From an uncultured Tenacibaculum sp. (lineage in GTDB: Bacteria > Bacteroidota > Bacteroidia > Flavobacteriales > Flavobacteriaceae), in contig NZ_CANNGG010000004.1 of assembly GCF_947504135.1 (NCBI RefSeq), positions 124,001-188,000 of the forward strand: a DNA stretch of 64,000 nt, written 5' to 3'. Positions 18,485-27,336 of this stretch are shown one piece after another (the stretch's first letter is position 1; each line of letters starts with the position of its first letter). Both the position numbers and the translations under genes were made by a program. The notes beneath the pieces are model-generated. The model was not told the DNA's origin, made no database searches, and saw only the letters and a list, made by a program, of their open reading frames with translations.

Positions 18485-18636
18485 CATAATTTTCAACTTG
18501 TTTTCTACTTAAATAACGGTTAAAAGTAGTTTTGTTGTGTTTTTAAAAGCTAAAAATACGTTAATTAAACGCTGGTTAATTTGGTTTTGTAGATAAATTA
18601 TGATTTTTTTGTTTAAAATTCAAGGATTTATACATT

Positions 18637-19869
18637 TTGAAGAAATCAAAAACCAACAAACTAAAGATAATTAACGATCCTATTTATGGGTTTATCTCCA
18701 TACCAAATTCTCTAATTTTTGATATTATCGAGCACAAATATTTTCAAAGGCTACGTAGAGTTACACAAATGGGCTTGTCAAACTTGGTTTATCCTGGAGC
18801 TAACCACACACGTTTTCATCACGCAATAGGCTGCATGCATTTAATGCAAAAAGCAGTGCATGTATTGCGAATGAAGAACGTTGAAATTTCAGAAGAAGAA
18901 GCAAATGCTTTATATATAGCTATTTTGTTACATGATATAGGTCATGGAGCATACTCACATGCCTTAGAGCATAGCATTGTGAATGGAATAACTCACGAAG
19001 AAATTTCATTAAAATTTATGAAAGTCTTGAATGATGAGTTTGATGGGAAATTAAGTTTAGCTATTCAAGTATTTGAAGGAAAGCATCCACGTAAGTTTTT
19101 ATACCAATTAATATCAAGTCAATTAGATATTGATCGACTAGACTATTTAAAAAGAGATAGTTTTTTTACAGGAGTTGCAGAAGGAAATATTTCATCAGAT
19201 CGTTTAATAGCAATGATGAATGTAGTAGATAATGAATTGGTTATTGAACAAAAAGGAATTTATTCGGTAGAGAAATTTGTAATTGCACGACGCCTAATGT
19301 ATTGGCAAGTTTATTTACACAAAACAGGTTTAGTAGCTGAAAATTTATTGGTAAGTATACTAAAGAGAGCAAAGGAGTTAGCAACAAAAGGAATAGAGCT
19401 CCCTTCTAGTAGAGCTCTTAAGTATTTTTTATATAACCCGATAAATAAAGAGAATTTTTCAAACAAAACATTAGAAATATTTTCTGAATTAGATGATTAT
19501 GATGTCCTGTCAGCTATAAAAGAATGGAAGAATCATGAAGACTTTATATTATCTACGTTAGCAACAAAAATTATTGATAGAAGCTTGTTAAAGATTGAGA
19601 TTCAGGAAAAACCATTTACTGAGGAGTACATTGAAAAGAGACGCAAAAAACTAAGAAAGCTTGTAGATTTAAGTGAAAAAGAGCTTGAATATTTTGTTTT
19701 TTCAAATGAAATAAAACACCAAGCATATAACACAAAGAAACCAATAAAAATCTATACAAAAAAAGGTAAGTTAAAAGACATAGCAAAAGCTTCTGATCAG
19801 TTAAACCTTAAAGCGTTAACAAAACCTGTGGTAAAATATTACTTGTGTTATCCTAAGAAAATAAAGTAG
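18637..19869 (+). CDS. HD-domain phosphohydrolase, dNTPase-like
   Basis: A 410-residue member of the dGTPase/SAMHD1-like HD superfamily. The metal-binding residues are in NHTRFHHAIGCMHLM, LLHDIGHGAYSHALEH and LDIDRLDYLKRDSF. It opens with NDPIYGFISIPN, the usual family start. No in-frame ATG exists between the upstream stop at 18601 and this point, so translation seems to begin at TTG 18637. Nucleotide triphosphate hydrolysis is the likely activity; the substrate is unknown. It leads into the lpx genes. Confidence 0.85.
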   Translation: MKKSKTNKLKIINDPIYGFISIPNSLIFDIIEHKYFQRLRRVTQMGLSNLVYPGANHTRFHHAIGCMHLMQKAVHVLRMKNVEISEEEANALYIAILLHDIGHGAYSHALEHSIVNGITHEEISLKFMKVLNDEFDGKLSLAIQVFEGKHPRKFLYQLISSQLDIDRLDYLKRDSFFTGVAEGNISSDRLIAMMNVVDNELVIEQKGIYSVEKFVIARRLMYWQVYLHKTGLVAENLLVSILKRAKELATKGIELPSSRALKYFLYNPINKENFSNKTLEIFSELDDYDVLSAIKEWKNHEDFILSTLATKIIDRSLLKIEIQEKPFTEEYIEKRRKKLRKLVDLSEKELEYFVFSNEIKHQAYNTKKPIKIYTKKGKLKDIAKASDQLNLKALTKPVVKYYLCYPKKIK

Positions 19870-19920
19870 GTGAATACTTAGAAACAAATTCTAATCAAGA
19901 GGTATTTGAACAAAAATAAT

Positions 19921-19928
19921 TACTTTTG
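19921..19928 (+). promoter_or_regulatory. -7 box of lpxD, implying a near-leaderless mRNA
   Basis: TACTTTTG is an exact TAnnTTTG match ending six bases before the lpxD ATG at 19935. Confidence 0.5.
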
Positions 19929-19934
19929 CAAATA

Positions 19935-20975
19935 ATGAAATTCACAGCAAAACAAATAGCCGATATTTTAGAAGGAGAGATTGAAGGAAATCCAGAAGCT
20001 GAAGTATCTAAACTTTCCAAGATAGAAGAAGGTACCTTGGGGTCATTAACCTTTTTATCAAACCCAAAATATAACTCATATATATATACAACTCAGGCAT
20101 CAGTAGCTATTGTAAATAAAAGTTTTGTCCCTGAAAAGGAAATAGGAACTACTTTGATCAAGGTTGAAAATGCATACAAATCATTTTCAAAACTTTTAGA
20201 GTTTTATAATGAGGTAAAGAATAACAAGCAAGGGAGAGAAAATCCTCACTTTGTTGCTGAATCAGCTACTATTGGAGATAATGAGTATATAGGAGCTTAT
20301 GCCTATGTTGGAGAAAATGTAGTTTTAGGCAATAATGTTAAAATTTATCCTAATTCTTATATAGGAGATAATGTTACTATTGGTGATAATACAGTTGTTT
20401 TTGCAGGAGTAAAGATATATTCTGAAACCGTTATAGGTAAGAACTGCAAGATACATTCAGGAACGGTAATTGGCGCTGATGGTTTTGGATTTGCTCCAGA
20501 TGAAAATGGAGAATATAAAGCCATTCCACAAATAGGAAATGTTATTATAGAAGATAATGTGGACGTGGGATCTAATTCAACTATAGACAGAGCTACTCTT
20601 GGATCTACAATAATCCGAAAAGGAGTAAAACTGGATAACCAAATCCAAATAGCCCACAATGTTGAGATAGGTAAAAATACCGTGATAGCATCTCAAACAG
20701 GGATTGCAGGATCTACTAAAATAGGTGAGAACTGCATGATTGGAGGTCAAGTAGGTATTGTTGGCCATATAACCATTGGAAACAATGTGAAAATCCAAGC
20801 GCAATCAGGAATAGGAAAAAGTTTAAAAGATGAAGAAGTGGTACAAGGATCTCCAGCATTTGGATATTCGGATTATAGTAAGTCATACGTACACTTTAAA
20901 AACTTACCAAAGTTAGCAACTACTGTTCATAAAATAGAAAAAGAGTTGAATGCTCAAAAAATAAAAAATGAGTAA
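19935..20975 (+). CDS. lpxD: UDP-3-O-acylglucosamine N-acyltransferase LpxD
   Basis: Third committed enzyme of lipid A synthesis, N-acylating UDP-3-O-acylglucosamine. The 346-residue protein has the LpxD N-terminal uridine-binding domain (about 1-100), then a left-handed beta-helix of isoleucine-patch hexapeptides (NVVLGN, NVTIGD, KIGENC and so on). The catalytic His region is IQIAHNVEIGKNT. The ATG at 19935 follows a -7 box; an upstream in-frame TTG lies within that box. Its 3' end overlaps lpxC/fabZ by 8 bases, so the lpx genes form an operon. Confidence 0.95.
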   Translation: MKFTAKQIADILEGEIEGNPEAEVSKLSKIEEGTLGSLTFLSNPKYNSYIYTTQASVAIVNKSFVPEKEIGTTLIKVENAYKSFSKLLEFYNEVKNNKQGRENPHFVAESATIGDNEYIGAYAYVGENVVLGNNVKIYPNSYIGDNVTIGDNTVVFAGVKIYSETVIGKNCKIHSGTVIGADGFGFAPDENGEYKAIPQIGNVIIEDNVDVGSNSTIDRATLGSTIIRKGVKLDNQIQIAHNVEIGKNTVIASQTGIAGSTKIGENCMIGGQVGIVGHITIGNNVKIQAQSGIGKSLKDEEVVQGSPAFGYSDYSKSYVHFKNLPKLATTVHKIEKELNAQKIKNE

Positions 20976-22359
20976 GAAACAAAAAACAATACAAAACGAA
21001 GTTACATTATCAGGTGTTGGATTACACACTGGTAATGAGGTTACAATGGTTTTTAAACCAGCTCCAGAAAATCATGGATTTGCTTTTAAGAGAGTAGATT
21101 TAGAAGGGGAGCCAGTAATAGAGGCAAAAGCAGATTATGTTACAAATACACAAAGAGGAACAAACCTTGAAAAAAACGGAGTTCAAATACAAACATCTGA
21201 ACACGTTTTAGCTGCTGCAGTTGGTCTAGACATCGATAACTTATTGATAGAAATAAATGCTTCTGAGCCTCCAATTATGGATGGATCTTCTAAGTTTTTT
21301 ATAGAAGCTCTAGAAGAAGCTGGAATTGTTGAGCAAGAAGCTGAAATTGAAGAGTATGTAGTAAAAGAAGTTATCTCATACAAAGATGACGTAACAGGAA
21401 GTGAAATTATTTTAATGCCATCAGATGAATACCAAGTAACTACTATGGTAGATTTTGGAACTAAAATATTAGGAACTCAAAATGCTACATTAAGTAAAAT
21501 TTCAGATTTCAAAGAAGAAATCTCAGCAGCAAGAACGTTTAGTTTCTTACATGAAATTGAAATGTTGTTAGAAAATGACTTGATTAAAGGAGGAGATTTA
21601 AATAATGCTATTGTTTATGTAGACAAAGAGTTGTCTGATAGTACGATGGAAAAGTTAAAAAAAGCCTTTAATAAAGATAATATTACTGTAAAACCTAATG
21701 GAGTATTAGACAACTTAACATTACATTGGGCAAATGAAGCTGCACGCCATAAATTGTTAGACGTCATAGGTGATTTAGCTTTAACTGGTACTCGAATTAA
21801 AGGTAAAGTAATAGCTAATAAACCTGGACATTCTGTAAACACTACTTTTGCTAAGAAATTAGCTAAAATCATTAAAAAGGAAAAAAGAAACAATGTTCCT
21901 TCTTATGATTTAAACCAACCACCATTAATGGATATCCATAAAATAATGGATATTTTACCTCACAGACCACCATTTTTATTGATTGATAGAATTATTGAAT
22001 TATCAGACAAGCATGTGGTAGGGATGAAAAATGTTACAATGAATGAAAACTTCTTTGTTGGACATTTCCCCGGAGCGCCAGTTATGCCTGGGGTTCTTCA
22101 AGTAGAAGCTATGGCACAATGTGGTGGAGTTTTAGTATTAAATACAGTTCCAGATCCTGAAAACTATTTAACATATTTCATGAAAATGGATAATGTTAAA
22201 TTCAAACAGAAAGTATTACCAGGAGATACATTAATATTTAAGAGTGAATTAATTACACCTATAAGAAGAGGTATTGCTCATATGCAAGCTTATGCATACG
22301 CTAATGGAAAGCTAGTGTGTGAAGCTGAGCTTATGGCACAAATTTCAAAAGTAAAATAA
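20968..22359 (+). CDS. lpxC/fabZ: Bifunctional LpxC deacetylase / FabZ dehydratase
   Basis: A 463-residue fusion typical of Bacteroidota. Residues 1 to about 300 are the zinc deacetylase LpxC: TLSGVGLHTGNEV, the zinc His in TSEHVLAAAVG, and the LHWANEAARHKLLDVIGDL and PGHSVN motifs. Residues from about 315 are the hot-dog FabZ (3-hydroxyacyl-ACP dehydratase) with PHRPPFLLIDR, catalytic His in GHFPGAPVMPGVLQVEAMAQ, and YFMKMDNVKFKQKVLPGD. The fusion joins lipid A commitment to the branch of fatty acid synthesis competing for the same 3-hydroxyacyl-ACP. lpxA follows after one base. Confidence 0.97.
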   Translation: MSKKQKTIQNEVTLSGVGLHTGNEVTMVFKPAPENHGFAFKRVDLEGEPVIEAKADYVTNTQRGTNLEKNGVQIQTSEHVLAAAVGLDIDNLLIEINASEPPIMDGSSKFFIEALEEAGIVEQEAEIEEYVVKEVISYKDDVTGSEIILMPSDEYQVTTMVDFGTKILGTQNATLSKISDFKEEISAARTFSFLHEIEMLLENDLIKGGDLNNAIVYVDKELSDSTMEKLKKAFNKDNITVKPNGVLDNLTLHWANEAARHKLLDVIGDLALTGTRIKGKVIANKPGHSVNTTFAKKLAKIIKKEKRNNVPSYDLNQPPLMDIHKIMDILPHRPPFLLIDRIIELSDKHVVGMKNVTMNENFFVGHFPGAPVMPGVLQVEAMAQCGGVLVLNTVPDPENYLTYFMKMDNVKFKQKVLPGDTLIFKSELITPIRRGIAHMQAYAYANGKLVCEAELMAQISKVK

Positions 22360-22360
22360 T

Positions 22361-23146
22361 ATGAATCAACCACTCGCGTACGTACACCCTCAAGCAAAAA
22401 TAGCTAGAAATGTAGTTATAGAGCCTTTTACTACCATTCATGCAAATGTAGAAATCGGATCAGGAACATGGATAGGCTCCAATGTAACTATTATGGAAGG
22501 TGCGCGTATCGGTAAAAATTGTCGAATTTTTCCAGGAGCAGTTATCTCTGCAATTCCTCAAGATTTAAAATTTGACGATGAAGAAACCACTGTAGAAATA
22601 GGAGATAACGTTACTATTAGAGAATGTGTTACCATTAACAGAGGTACTTCTGATAGAATGAAAACAGTTATAGGTGACAATTGTTTAATTATGGCATATT
22701 GCCATATAGCTCACGATTGTAAAGTGGGAGATAATTGTATTTTTTCAAACAATTCAACGTTAGCGGGTCATGTTACAATTGGTGATAATGTAGTTTTAGC
22801 GGGTATGGTAGCTGTACACCAATTTGCCTCTGTAGGAAACCATGCTTTTGTTACTGGAGGGTCTTTGGTTCGTAAAGATGTACCTCCGTTTGTTAAGGCT
22901 GCAAGAGAGCCTTTGTCGTATGTGGGTATCAATTCTGTTGGATTACGTAGAAGAGGTTTCACTACTGAAAAAATTAGAGAAGTTCAAGATGTATATCGAA
23001 TTTTATTCCAGAAAAATTACAACAACTCACAAGCGATAGATATTATTGAAGCTGAGATGGAAGCTACTTCAGAGCGTGATGAAATTATTCAGTTTATCAA
23101 AGATTCGCATCGCGGAATAATGAAAGGATATTTTAAAGCAAATTAA
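22361..23146 (+). CDS. lpxA: UDP-N-acetylglucosamine acyltransferase LpxA
   Basis: First enzyme of lipid A synthesis, transferring 3-hydroxyacyl from ACP to UDP-GlcNAc. The 261 residues form a hexapeptide beta-helix (HPQAKIARNVVIEPF, NCRIFPGAVIS, NVTIRECVTINRGT) with catalytic His in AYCHIAHDCKVGDN. The helical C-terminal domain contains SVGLRRRGFTTEKIREVQ. Length is normal, and it is directly coupled to lpxC/fabZ. Confidence 0.96.
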   Translation: MNQPLAYVHPQAKIARNVVIEPFTTIHANVEIGSGTWIGSNVTIMEGARIGKNCRIFPGAVISAIPQDLKFDDEETTVEIGDNVTIRECVTINRGTSDRMKTVIGDNCLIMAYCHIAHDCKVGDNCIFSNNSTLAGHVTIGDNVVLAGMVAVHQFASVGNHAFVTGGSLVRKDVPPFVKAAREPLSYVGINSVGLRRRGFTTEKIREVQDVYRILFQKNYNNSQAIDIIEAEMEATSERDEIIQFIKDSHRGIMKGYFKAN

Positions 23147-23192
23147 TTAGTAAAATTGCACTTGATTGAGCAATTAAAAAGATCAAAAATAA

Positions 23193-23759
23193 ATGGCAAC
23201 AACATCAGATATTAAAAAAGGATTGTGTATAAAGTTTAATCACGATATTTATAAAATTATTGAGTTTTTACATGTGAAACCTGGAAAAGGACCAGCTTTT
23301 GTACGTACAAAATTAAAAAGTGTAACTACAGGAAAAATTTTGGATAATACGTTTTCTGCGGGACATAAAATAGAAGATGTTCGTGTTGAAACTCATAAAT
23401 TTCAGTACTTATATCCAGAAGGAGATACTTATCACTTTATGAATACTGAAGATTATAATCAAATAACACTTCAAAAATCAACATTAGATGCGCCAGATTT
23501 AATGAAAGAGGGAGAAGTGGTTACAATCTTAATTAATACTGAAGATGGAATGCCATTATCAGTAGAAATGCCTTCACATGTTATCTTAGAAATAACACAT
23601 ACAGAGCCAGGTGTTAAAGGTAACACAGCAACAAACGCTACAAAGCCTGCAACTGTTGAAACGGGTGCTAGAATTAATGTTCCTTTATTTATTAATGAAG
23701 GAGATAAAGTAAAAATAGACACAGAAAAAGGCGTATATACAGAGCGTATCAAAGAATAA
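23193..23759 (+). CDS. efp: Elongation factor P
   Basis: A 188-residue translation factor relieving ribosome stalling at proline runs. It has the three-barrel layout: KOW-like N-terminal domain with the tip loop KPGKGPAFVRTKLK, then two OB domains ending in the family signature GDKVKIDTEKGVYTERI. The tip Lys after KPGKG would be the modified residue in EpmA organisms; no modification enzyme is seen nearby. A terminator follows at 23767. Confidence 0.97.
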   Translation: MATTSDIKKGLCIKFNHDIYKIIEFLHVKPGKGPAFVRTKLKSVTTGKILDNTFSAGHKIEDVRVETHKFQYLYPEGDTYHFMNTEDYNQITLQKSTLDAPDLMKEGEVVTILINTEDGMPLSVEMPSHVILEITHTEPGVKGNTATNATKPATVETGARINVPLFINEGDKVKIDTEKGVYTERIKE

Positions 23760-23766
23760 ATATACT

Positions 23767-23795
23767 ATTCCCGCTCTTTAGCGGGAATTTATTTT
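23767..23795 (+). terminator. Terminator after efp
   Basis: Perfect 9-bp stem ATTCCCGCT / AGCGGGAAT with a CTTT loop, followed by T-rich sequence just before the next ATG. Confidence 0.8.
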
Positions 23796-23800
23796 TAAAG

Positions 23801-24727
23801 ATGAAATTCAAAAAGCCTCAAACTTTAGAGCAAATAGCTACTTTATTAAATGTAGAATTTATAGGAGAAAATGATTTCCCTATTACAGGAATTAATGAAA
23901 TTCATGTAGTTGAAAAAGGGGATATTGTTTTTGTAGACCACCCTAAATACTACGATAAAGCGTTAAATTCTGCCGCAACTACTATTTTAATAAATAAAAA
24001 AGTAGATTGTCCTGAAGGTAAATCATTGCTAGTTTCTGATGATCCTTTTAGAGATTTTAATAAAATAACAAAACATTTTAATCCTTTTATAGCTTCAAAA
24101 AGTAGTATTGCTGAATCTGCTATTATAGGAAAAGGAACAATTATACAACCAAATGTTTTTATTGGTGATAATGTTACTATTGGTGAAAACTGTGTAATAC
24201 ACCCTAATGTTACTATTTATAGTAATTCAGTTATAGGAAACAATGTAACTATTCACGCTAATACAGTTTTAGGATCCGATGCATTTTACTATAAAAACCG
24301 AAAGGAAGGGTTTGATAAATTAATTTCTGGAGGTAGGGTAGTACTTGAAGATAATGTAGACTTAGGAGCTTCTTGTACTATTGATAAAGGAGTTACAGGT
24401 GATACTACAATTAGAAGAGGAACAAAAATAGATAATCAAGTTCATGTAGGTCACGATACAGTAATAGGTAAAAAATGTTTAATAGCTTCTCAAACAGGAA
24501 TTGCAGGTTGCGTTATTATTGAAGATGAAGTAACACTTTGGGGACAAGTAGGAACTAATAGTGGAATAACAATTGGTAAAGGAGCTGTTATTCTTGGTCA
24601 AACAGGAGTAACAAAATCAGTTCCAGGAGGTAAATCATATTTTGGAACACCAATTTCTGAGTCAAGAGAAAAACTTAGAGAGTTAGCAGAAATAAAACAA
24701 TTTTTAAAAGCACAAAAAAAGAAGTAA
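23801..24727 (+). CDS. LpxD-like acyltransferase, second copy
   Basis: A 308-residue paralogue of the LpxD at 19935. It keeps an N-terminal LpxD-type domain and the hexapeptide helix, with VHVGHDTVIGKKCLIASQTG in the catalytic His position. It lacks about 40 residues, mainly in the N-terminal half, and ends in a short charged helix. A second LpxD-like gene after efp is common in Flavobacteriia. It may use another acyl chain or sugar, but that is inference. It starts within the end of the efp terminator, so readthrough or a weak promoter must serve it. Confidence 0.85.
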   Translation: MKFKKPQTLEQIATLLNVEFIGENDFPITGINEIHVVEKGDIVFVDHPKYYDKALNSAATTILINKKVDCPEGKSLLVSDDPFRDFNKITKHFNPFIASKSSIAESAIIGKGTIIQPNVFIGDNVTIGENCVIHPNVTIYSNSVIGNNVTIHANTVLGSDAFYYKNRKEGFDKLISGGRVVLEDNVDLGASCTIDKGVTGDTTIRRGTKIDNQVHVGHDTVIGKKCLIASQTGIAGCVIIEDEVTLWGQVGTNSGITIGKGAVILGQTGVTKSVPGGKSYFGTPISESREKLRELAEIKQFLKAQKKK

Positions 24728-24754
24728 AAGTTTTACAAATCGATTACAAAAAGT

Positions 24755-24762
24755 TACTTTTG
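24755..24762 (+). promoter_or_regulatory. -7 box of sucD
   Basis: TACTTTTG, an exact TAnnTTTG match 28 bases before the sucD ATG. A TTTT stretch 20 bases upstream may serve as a weak -33. Confidence 0.55.
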
Positions 24763-24790
24763 TGAAGCTTAAAAATAAAAAAATAAACCA

Positions 24791-25663
24791 ATGAGTGTTT
24801 TAGTAAATAAAGATTCAAAAATTATAGTTCAAGGTTTTACAGGAAGCGAAGGAACTTTCCACGCTAGCCAAATGATCGATTACGGAACAAACGTAGTTGG
24901 AGGTGTAACACCAGGTAAAGGAGGTCAAGAGCATTTAGGTAAACCAGTTTTTAATACAGTTGATGAAGCTGTACAAAAAGCAGGAGCTGATACTTCAATT
25001 ATTTTTGTACCACCAGCATTTGCTGCTGATGCTATTATGGAAGCTGCTGAAGCAGGAATTAAAGTAATCATTTGTATTACTGAAGGAATTCCTACTGCTG
25101 ATATGGTAAAAGTAAAAGCTTATATTGATCAATTAGATTGTACTTTAGTAGGACCTAACTGTCCAGGAGTAATTACTCCAGAAGAAGCTAAAGTTGGAAT
25201 TATGCCAGGATTTATCTTCAAAAAAGGTAAAGTAGGTATCGTTTCTAAATCAGGAACTTTAACATATGAAGCTGCTGATCAAGTTGTAAAACAAGGATAC
25301 GGAATTACTACTGCTATTGGTATTGGTGGAGATCCAATTATTGGAACTACTACAAAAGAAGCTGTTGAATTATTAATGAATGACGATGAAACTGAAGCAA
25401 TCGTAATGATTGGTGAAATTGGTGGAAATTTAGAAGCAGAAGCTGCTCGTTGGATTAAAGCTGATGGAAATAGAAAACCAGTTGTTGGTTTTATCGCAGG
25501 ACAAACTGCTCCAGCTGGTAGAACAATGGGACATGCAGGTGCTATTGTTGGTGGTGCTGATGATACAGCGCAAGCAAAAATGAAGATTTTAGCAGAAAAT
25601 GGAGTACACGTTGTAGAGTCTCCTGCTAAAATTGGAGAGATGGTAGCTAAGGTTTTAGCATAA
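24791..25663 (+). CDS. sucD: Succinyl-CoA ligase, alpha subunit
   Basis: A 290-residue TCA-cycle subunit that carries the phosphohistidine and binds CoA. The CoA-binding loop is [19 protein letters not shown], the CoA ligase signature [13 protein letters not shown], and the phosphorylated His is in GHAGAIVGG. The beta subunit sucC is not in the window, so the genes are split as in other Flavobacteriia. A strong terminator follows. Confidence 0.97.
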   Translation: MSVLVNKDSKIIVQGFTGSEGTFHASQMIDYGTNVVGGVTPGKGGQEHLGKPVFNTVDEAVQKAGADTSIIFVPPAFAADAIMEAAEAGIKVIICITEGIPTADMVKVKAYIDQLDCTLVGPNCPGVITPEEAKVGIMPGFIFKKGKVGIVSKSGTLTYEAADQVVKQGYGITTAIGIGGDPIIGTTTKEAVELLMNDDETEAIVMIGEIGGNLEAEAARWIKADGNRKPVVGFIAGQTAPAGRTMGHAGAIVGGADDTAQAKMKILAENGVHVVESPAKIGEMVAKVLA

Positions 25664-25680
25664 TAAACACATACATATAA

Positions 25681-25715
25681 AAATAAATTCCCGTTTTTAA
25701 CGGGAATTTATTTTT
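25681..25715 (+). terminator. Terminator after sucD
   Basis: Long stem AAATAAATTCCCGTT / AACGGGAATTTATTT with a three-base loop and trailing T. Confidence 0.85.
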
Positions 25716-25734
25716 ATATTTGAATCCAGTAAAC

Positions 25735-25759
25735 TACCCAGATGTAAGCATCTTGGGTA
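25735..25759 (+). other. Stable hairpin in the fabG leader
   Basis: TACCCA-GATG pairs with CATC-T-TGGGTA (ten pairs, one bulged T) around a TAAG loop. It has no T run and lies 86 bases before the fabG ATG. The rest of the gap contains GGCAA/TTGCC complementarity at about 25787-25831. It could be a leader structure; no known riboswitch was recognised. Confidence 0.4.
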
Positions 25760-25844
25760 TTCAAAAAAAAAATGTAAGAATTTAGTGGCAAGCTTTTGGG
25801 AATAAACTCCTTGGCTATTGCCCTGCGATTAAAACAACTAATAA

Positions 25845-26591
25845 ATGAAACTTTTAGAAAATAAAACTGCAATTATTACTGGTGCTACTAGAGGAATTGG
25901 TAGAGGAATTGCTTTAGAGTTTGCAAATCAAGGATGTAATGTTGCGTTTACTTATAGCTCATCTGTTGAAGCAGCAACTGCTTTAGAAAATGAATTAAAA
26001 GATTTAGGAGTAAAGGCTAAAGGATATCAATCAAATGCAGCTGAATTTGATGCAGCTCAAGAGTTGGCAAAAAATGTTTTAGAAGAATTTGGAGCTATTG
26101 ATGTATTAGTAAACAACGCAGGTATTACAAAAGATAATTTATTAATGCGTATTTCTGAAGAAGATTTTGATAAAGTAATCGAAGTAAATTTAAAATCAGT
26201 TTTCAATTTAACGAAAGCAGTAATTCGCCCGATGATGAAACAACGTGCAGGATCAATTATTAATATGAGTTCTGTAGTTGGATTAAAAGGAAATGCAGGT
26301 CAAGCTAATTATGCAGCTTCAAAAGCAGGAATTTTAGGATTCTCAAAATCAGTAGCTTTAGAGTTAGGTTCTCGTAATATTCGTAGTAATGTTGTTGCTC
26401 CAGGTTTTATTGAAACTGAAATGACTGCAAAATTAGATGAAAAAGTAGTCGAAGGTTGGAGAAACGAAATTCCTTTAAAAAGAGGAGGAACTCCAGAAGA
26501 TATTGCAAATGCCTGTGTGTTTTTAGCATCAGATATGAGTTCATATATTACTGGTCAAACATTATCAGTTGACGGAGGAATGTTGACATAA
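25845..26591 (+). CDS. fabG: 3-oxoacyl-ACP reductase
   Basis: NADPH-dependent reductase of fatty acid synthesis, 248 residues. The short-chain dehydrogenase fold shows TGATRGIGRGIA for cofactor binding, NNAGITKDNLL, and the catalytic Ser and YAASKAG tetrad residues. The C-terminus TGQTLSVDGGML is typical of FabG. Monocistronic, between two terminators. Confidence 0.95.
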   Translation: MKLLENKTAIITGATRGIGRGIALEFANQGCNVAFTYSSSVEAATALENELKDLGVKAKGYQSNAAEFDAAQELAKNVLEEFGAIDVLVNNAGITKDNLLMRISEEDFDKVIEVNLKSVFNLTKAVIRPMMKQRAGSIINMSSVVGLKGNAGQANYAASKAGILGFSKSVALELGSRNIRSNVVAPGFIETEMTAKLDEKVVEGWRNEIPLKRGGTPEDIANACVFLASDMSSYITGQTLSVDGGMLT

Positions 26592-26614
26592 AATTTGACT
26601 TACTTATAAAATTT

Positions 26615-26650
26615 AAAAAAGCCTGTATTATTTTTAATATAGGCTTTTTT
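26615..26650 (+). terminator. Terminator after fabG
   Basis: Stem AAAAAAGCCTGTATTA / TAATATAGGCTTTTTT with a four-base loop and one G-T-type mismatch position. Confidence 0.85.
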
Positions 26651-26839
26651 TATTTAAGAGGGATTGCATTTGGGGGACAAATTAACAAACTCAACTTAAG
26701 GGTAATAAGTTTTAGGGGAGAGTTTAGTTACTAATGATTTATAAAATTGAAACAGCATGTAGCGAAAATAAGCACCAAGGGATGTTTGAATTTTACAACT
26801 AATTATATTCTCTATGGTTTTTCTGGGGAATAATTTATA

Positions 26840-27265
26840 TTATCTTTTTTTATAGTCTTCAAAGGTTCCATCGTCGTATAGAACCAAAATATTTTTAATT
26901 TCTCTAAAAGCGGCTGATTCTTTTGGTTTAATAGTACTCTCTGAGATTTGCGTATCTGATTTTTTTTCGGGTTCTTGGTCAAATACTACACTTTCAGTAA
27001 ACAGAGAAGGAGCTTCATTTTTCTCTATATTTATCTCTTTCTCTTGATTTTTTACATTTGGAGGAAAACTGCCTTTACCATACACTAACCAATTTAGATC
27101 AACTTCATCAAAAGCAGTTTCAACTTTTATAATAAAATCTAAGCTCGGTTTATTTCTTCCTGATAATAGGTGAGAAATGCTAGATCTTGGAACATCAATT
27201 TTATCTGCAAAACTTGACGCCGATAAATTGTAATAATCTAATATCTGTTTTAGTCTTTCTATCAT
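26840..27265 (-). CDS. XRE-family helix-turn-helix regulator
   Basis: A 141-residue DNA-binding protein with an N-terminal Cro/CI-type domain (about 1-65: LKQILDYYNLSASSFADKI, then SSISHLLSGRNKPSLDFI). A flexible acidic linker and a short C-terminal segment IREIKNILVLYDDGTFEDY-like follow. Its promoter carries three TTTAC-N4-GTAAA palindromes, so it probably represses itself. No phage or toxin gene is beside it. The neighbouring AT-rich gap to purL has further copies of the palindrome. Target genes are unknown. Confidence 0.85.
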   Translation of the reverse strand: MIERLKQILDYYNLSASSFADKIDVPRSSISHLLSGRNKPSLDFIIKVETAFDEVDLNWLVYGKGSFPPNVKNQEKEINIEKNEAPSLFTESVVFDQEPEKKSDTQISESTIKPKESAAFREIKNILVLYDDGTFEDYKKR

Positions 27266-27268
27266 TTG

Positions 27269-27282
27269 TTTACTTGTGTAAA
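27269..27282. promoter_or_regulatory. Palindromic operator A of the XRE gene
   Basis: Exact TTTAC-TTGT-GTAAA, four bases upstream of the XRE start codon. Confidence 0.6.
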
Positions 27283-27294
27283 TATTAGGAATCG

Positions 27295-27308
27295 TTTACA
27301 GTTGTAAA
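27295..27308. promoter_or_regulatory. Palindromic operator B of the XRE gene
   Basis: Exact TTTAC-AGTT-GTAAA, centred 26 bp from operator A and overlapping the -7 box. Confidence 0.65.
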
Positions 27309-27336
27309 TATATATTATTTTACAAACGTAGACAAA
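27305..27336 (-). promoter_or_regulatory. XRE gene promoter
   Basis: On the minus strand, TTTG (27336-27333) and TATATTTA (27312-27305) are separated by 20 bases, matching the Bacteroidota -33/-7 layout with one mismatch in the -7 box. Confidence 0.6.
27319..27332. promoter_or_regulatory. Palindromic operator C of the XRE gene
   Basis: TTTAC-AAAC-GTAGA, one mismatch from the palindrome, lying between the -33 and -7 boxes and centred 24 bp from operator B. Confidence 0.5.

Noticed and set aside
20357..20804. Minus-strand frames over lpxD
   Set aside because: They are reverse readings of hexapeptide repeat DNA; the repeated codons keep the other strand open.
23193..23759. EF-P-like YeiP instead of EF-P
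   Set aside because: The tip loop and C-terminal signature match standard EF-P.
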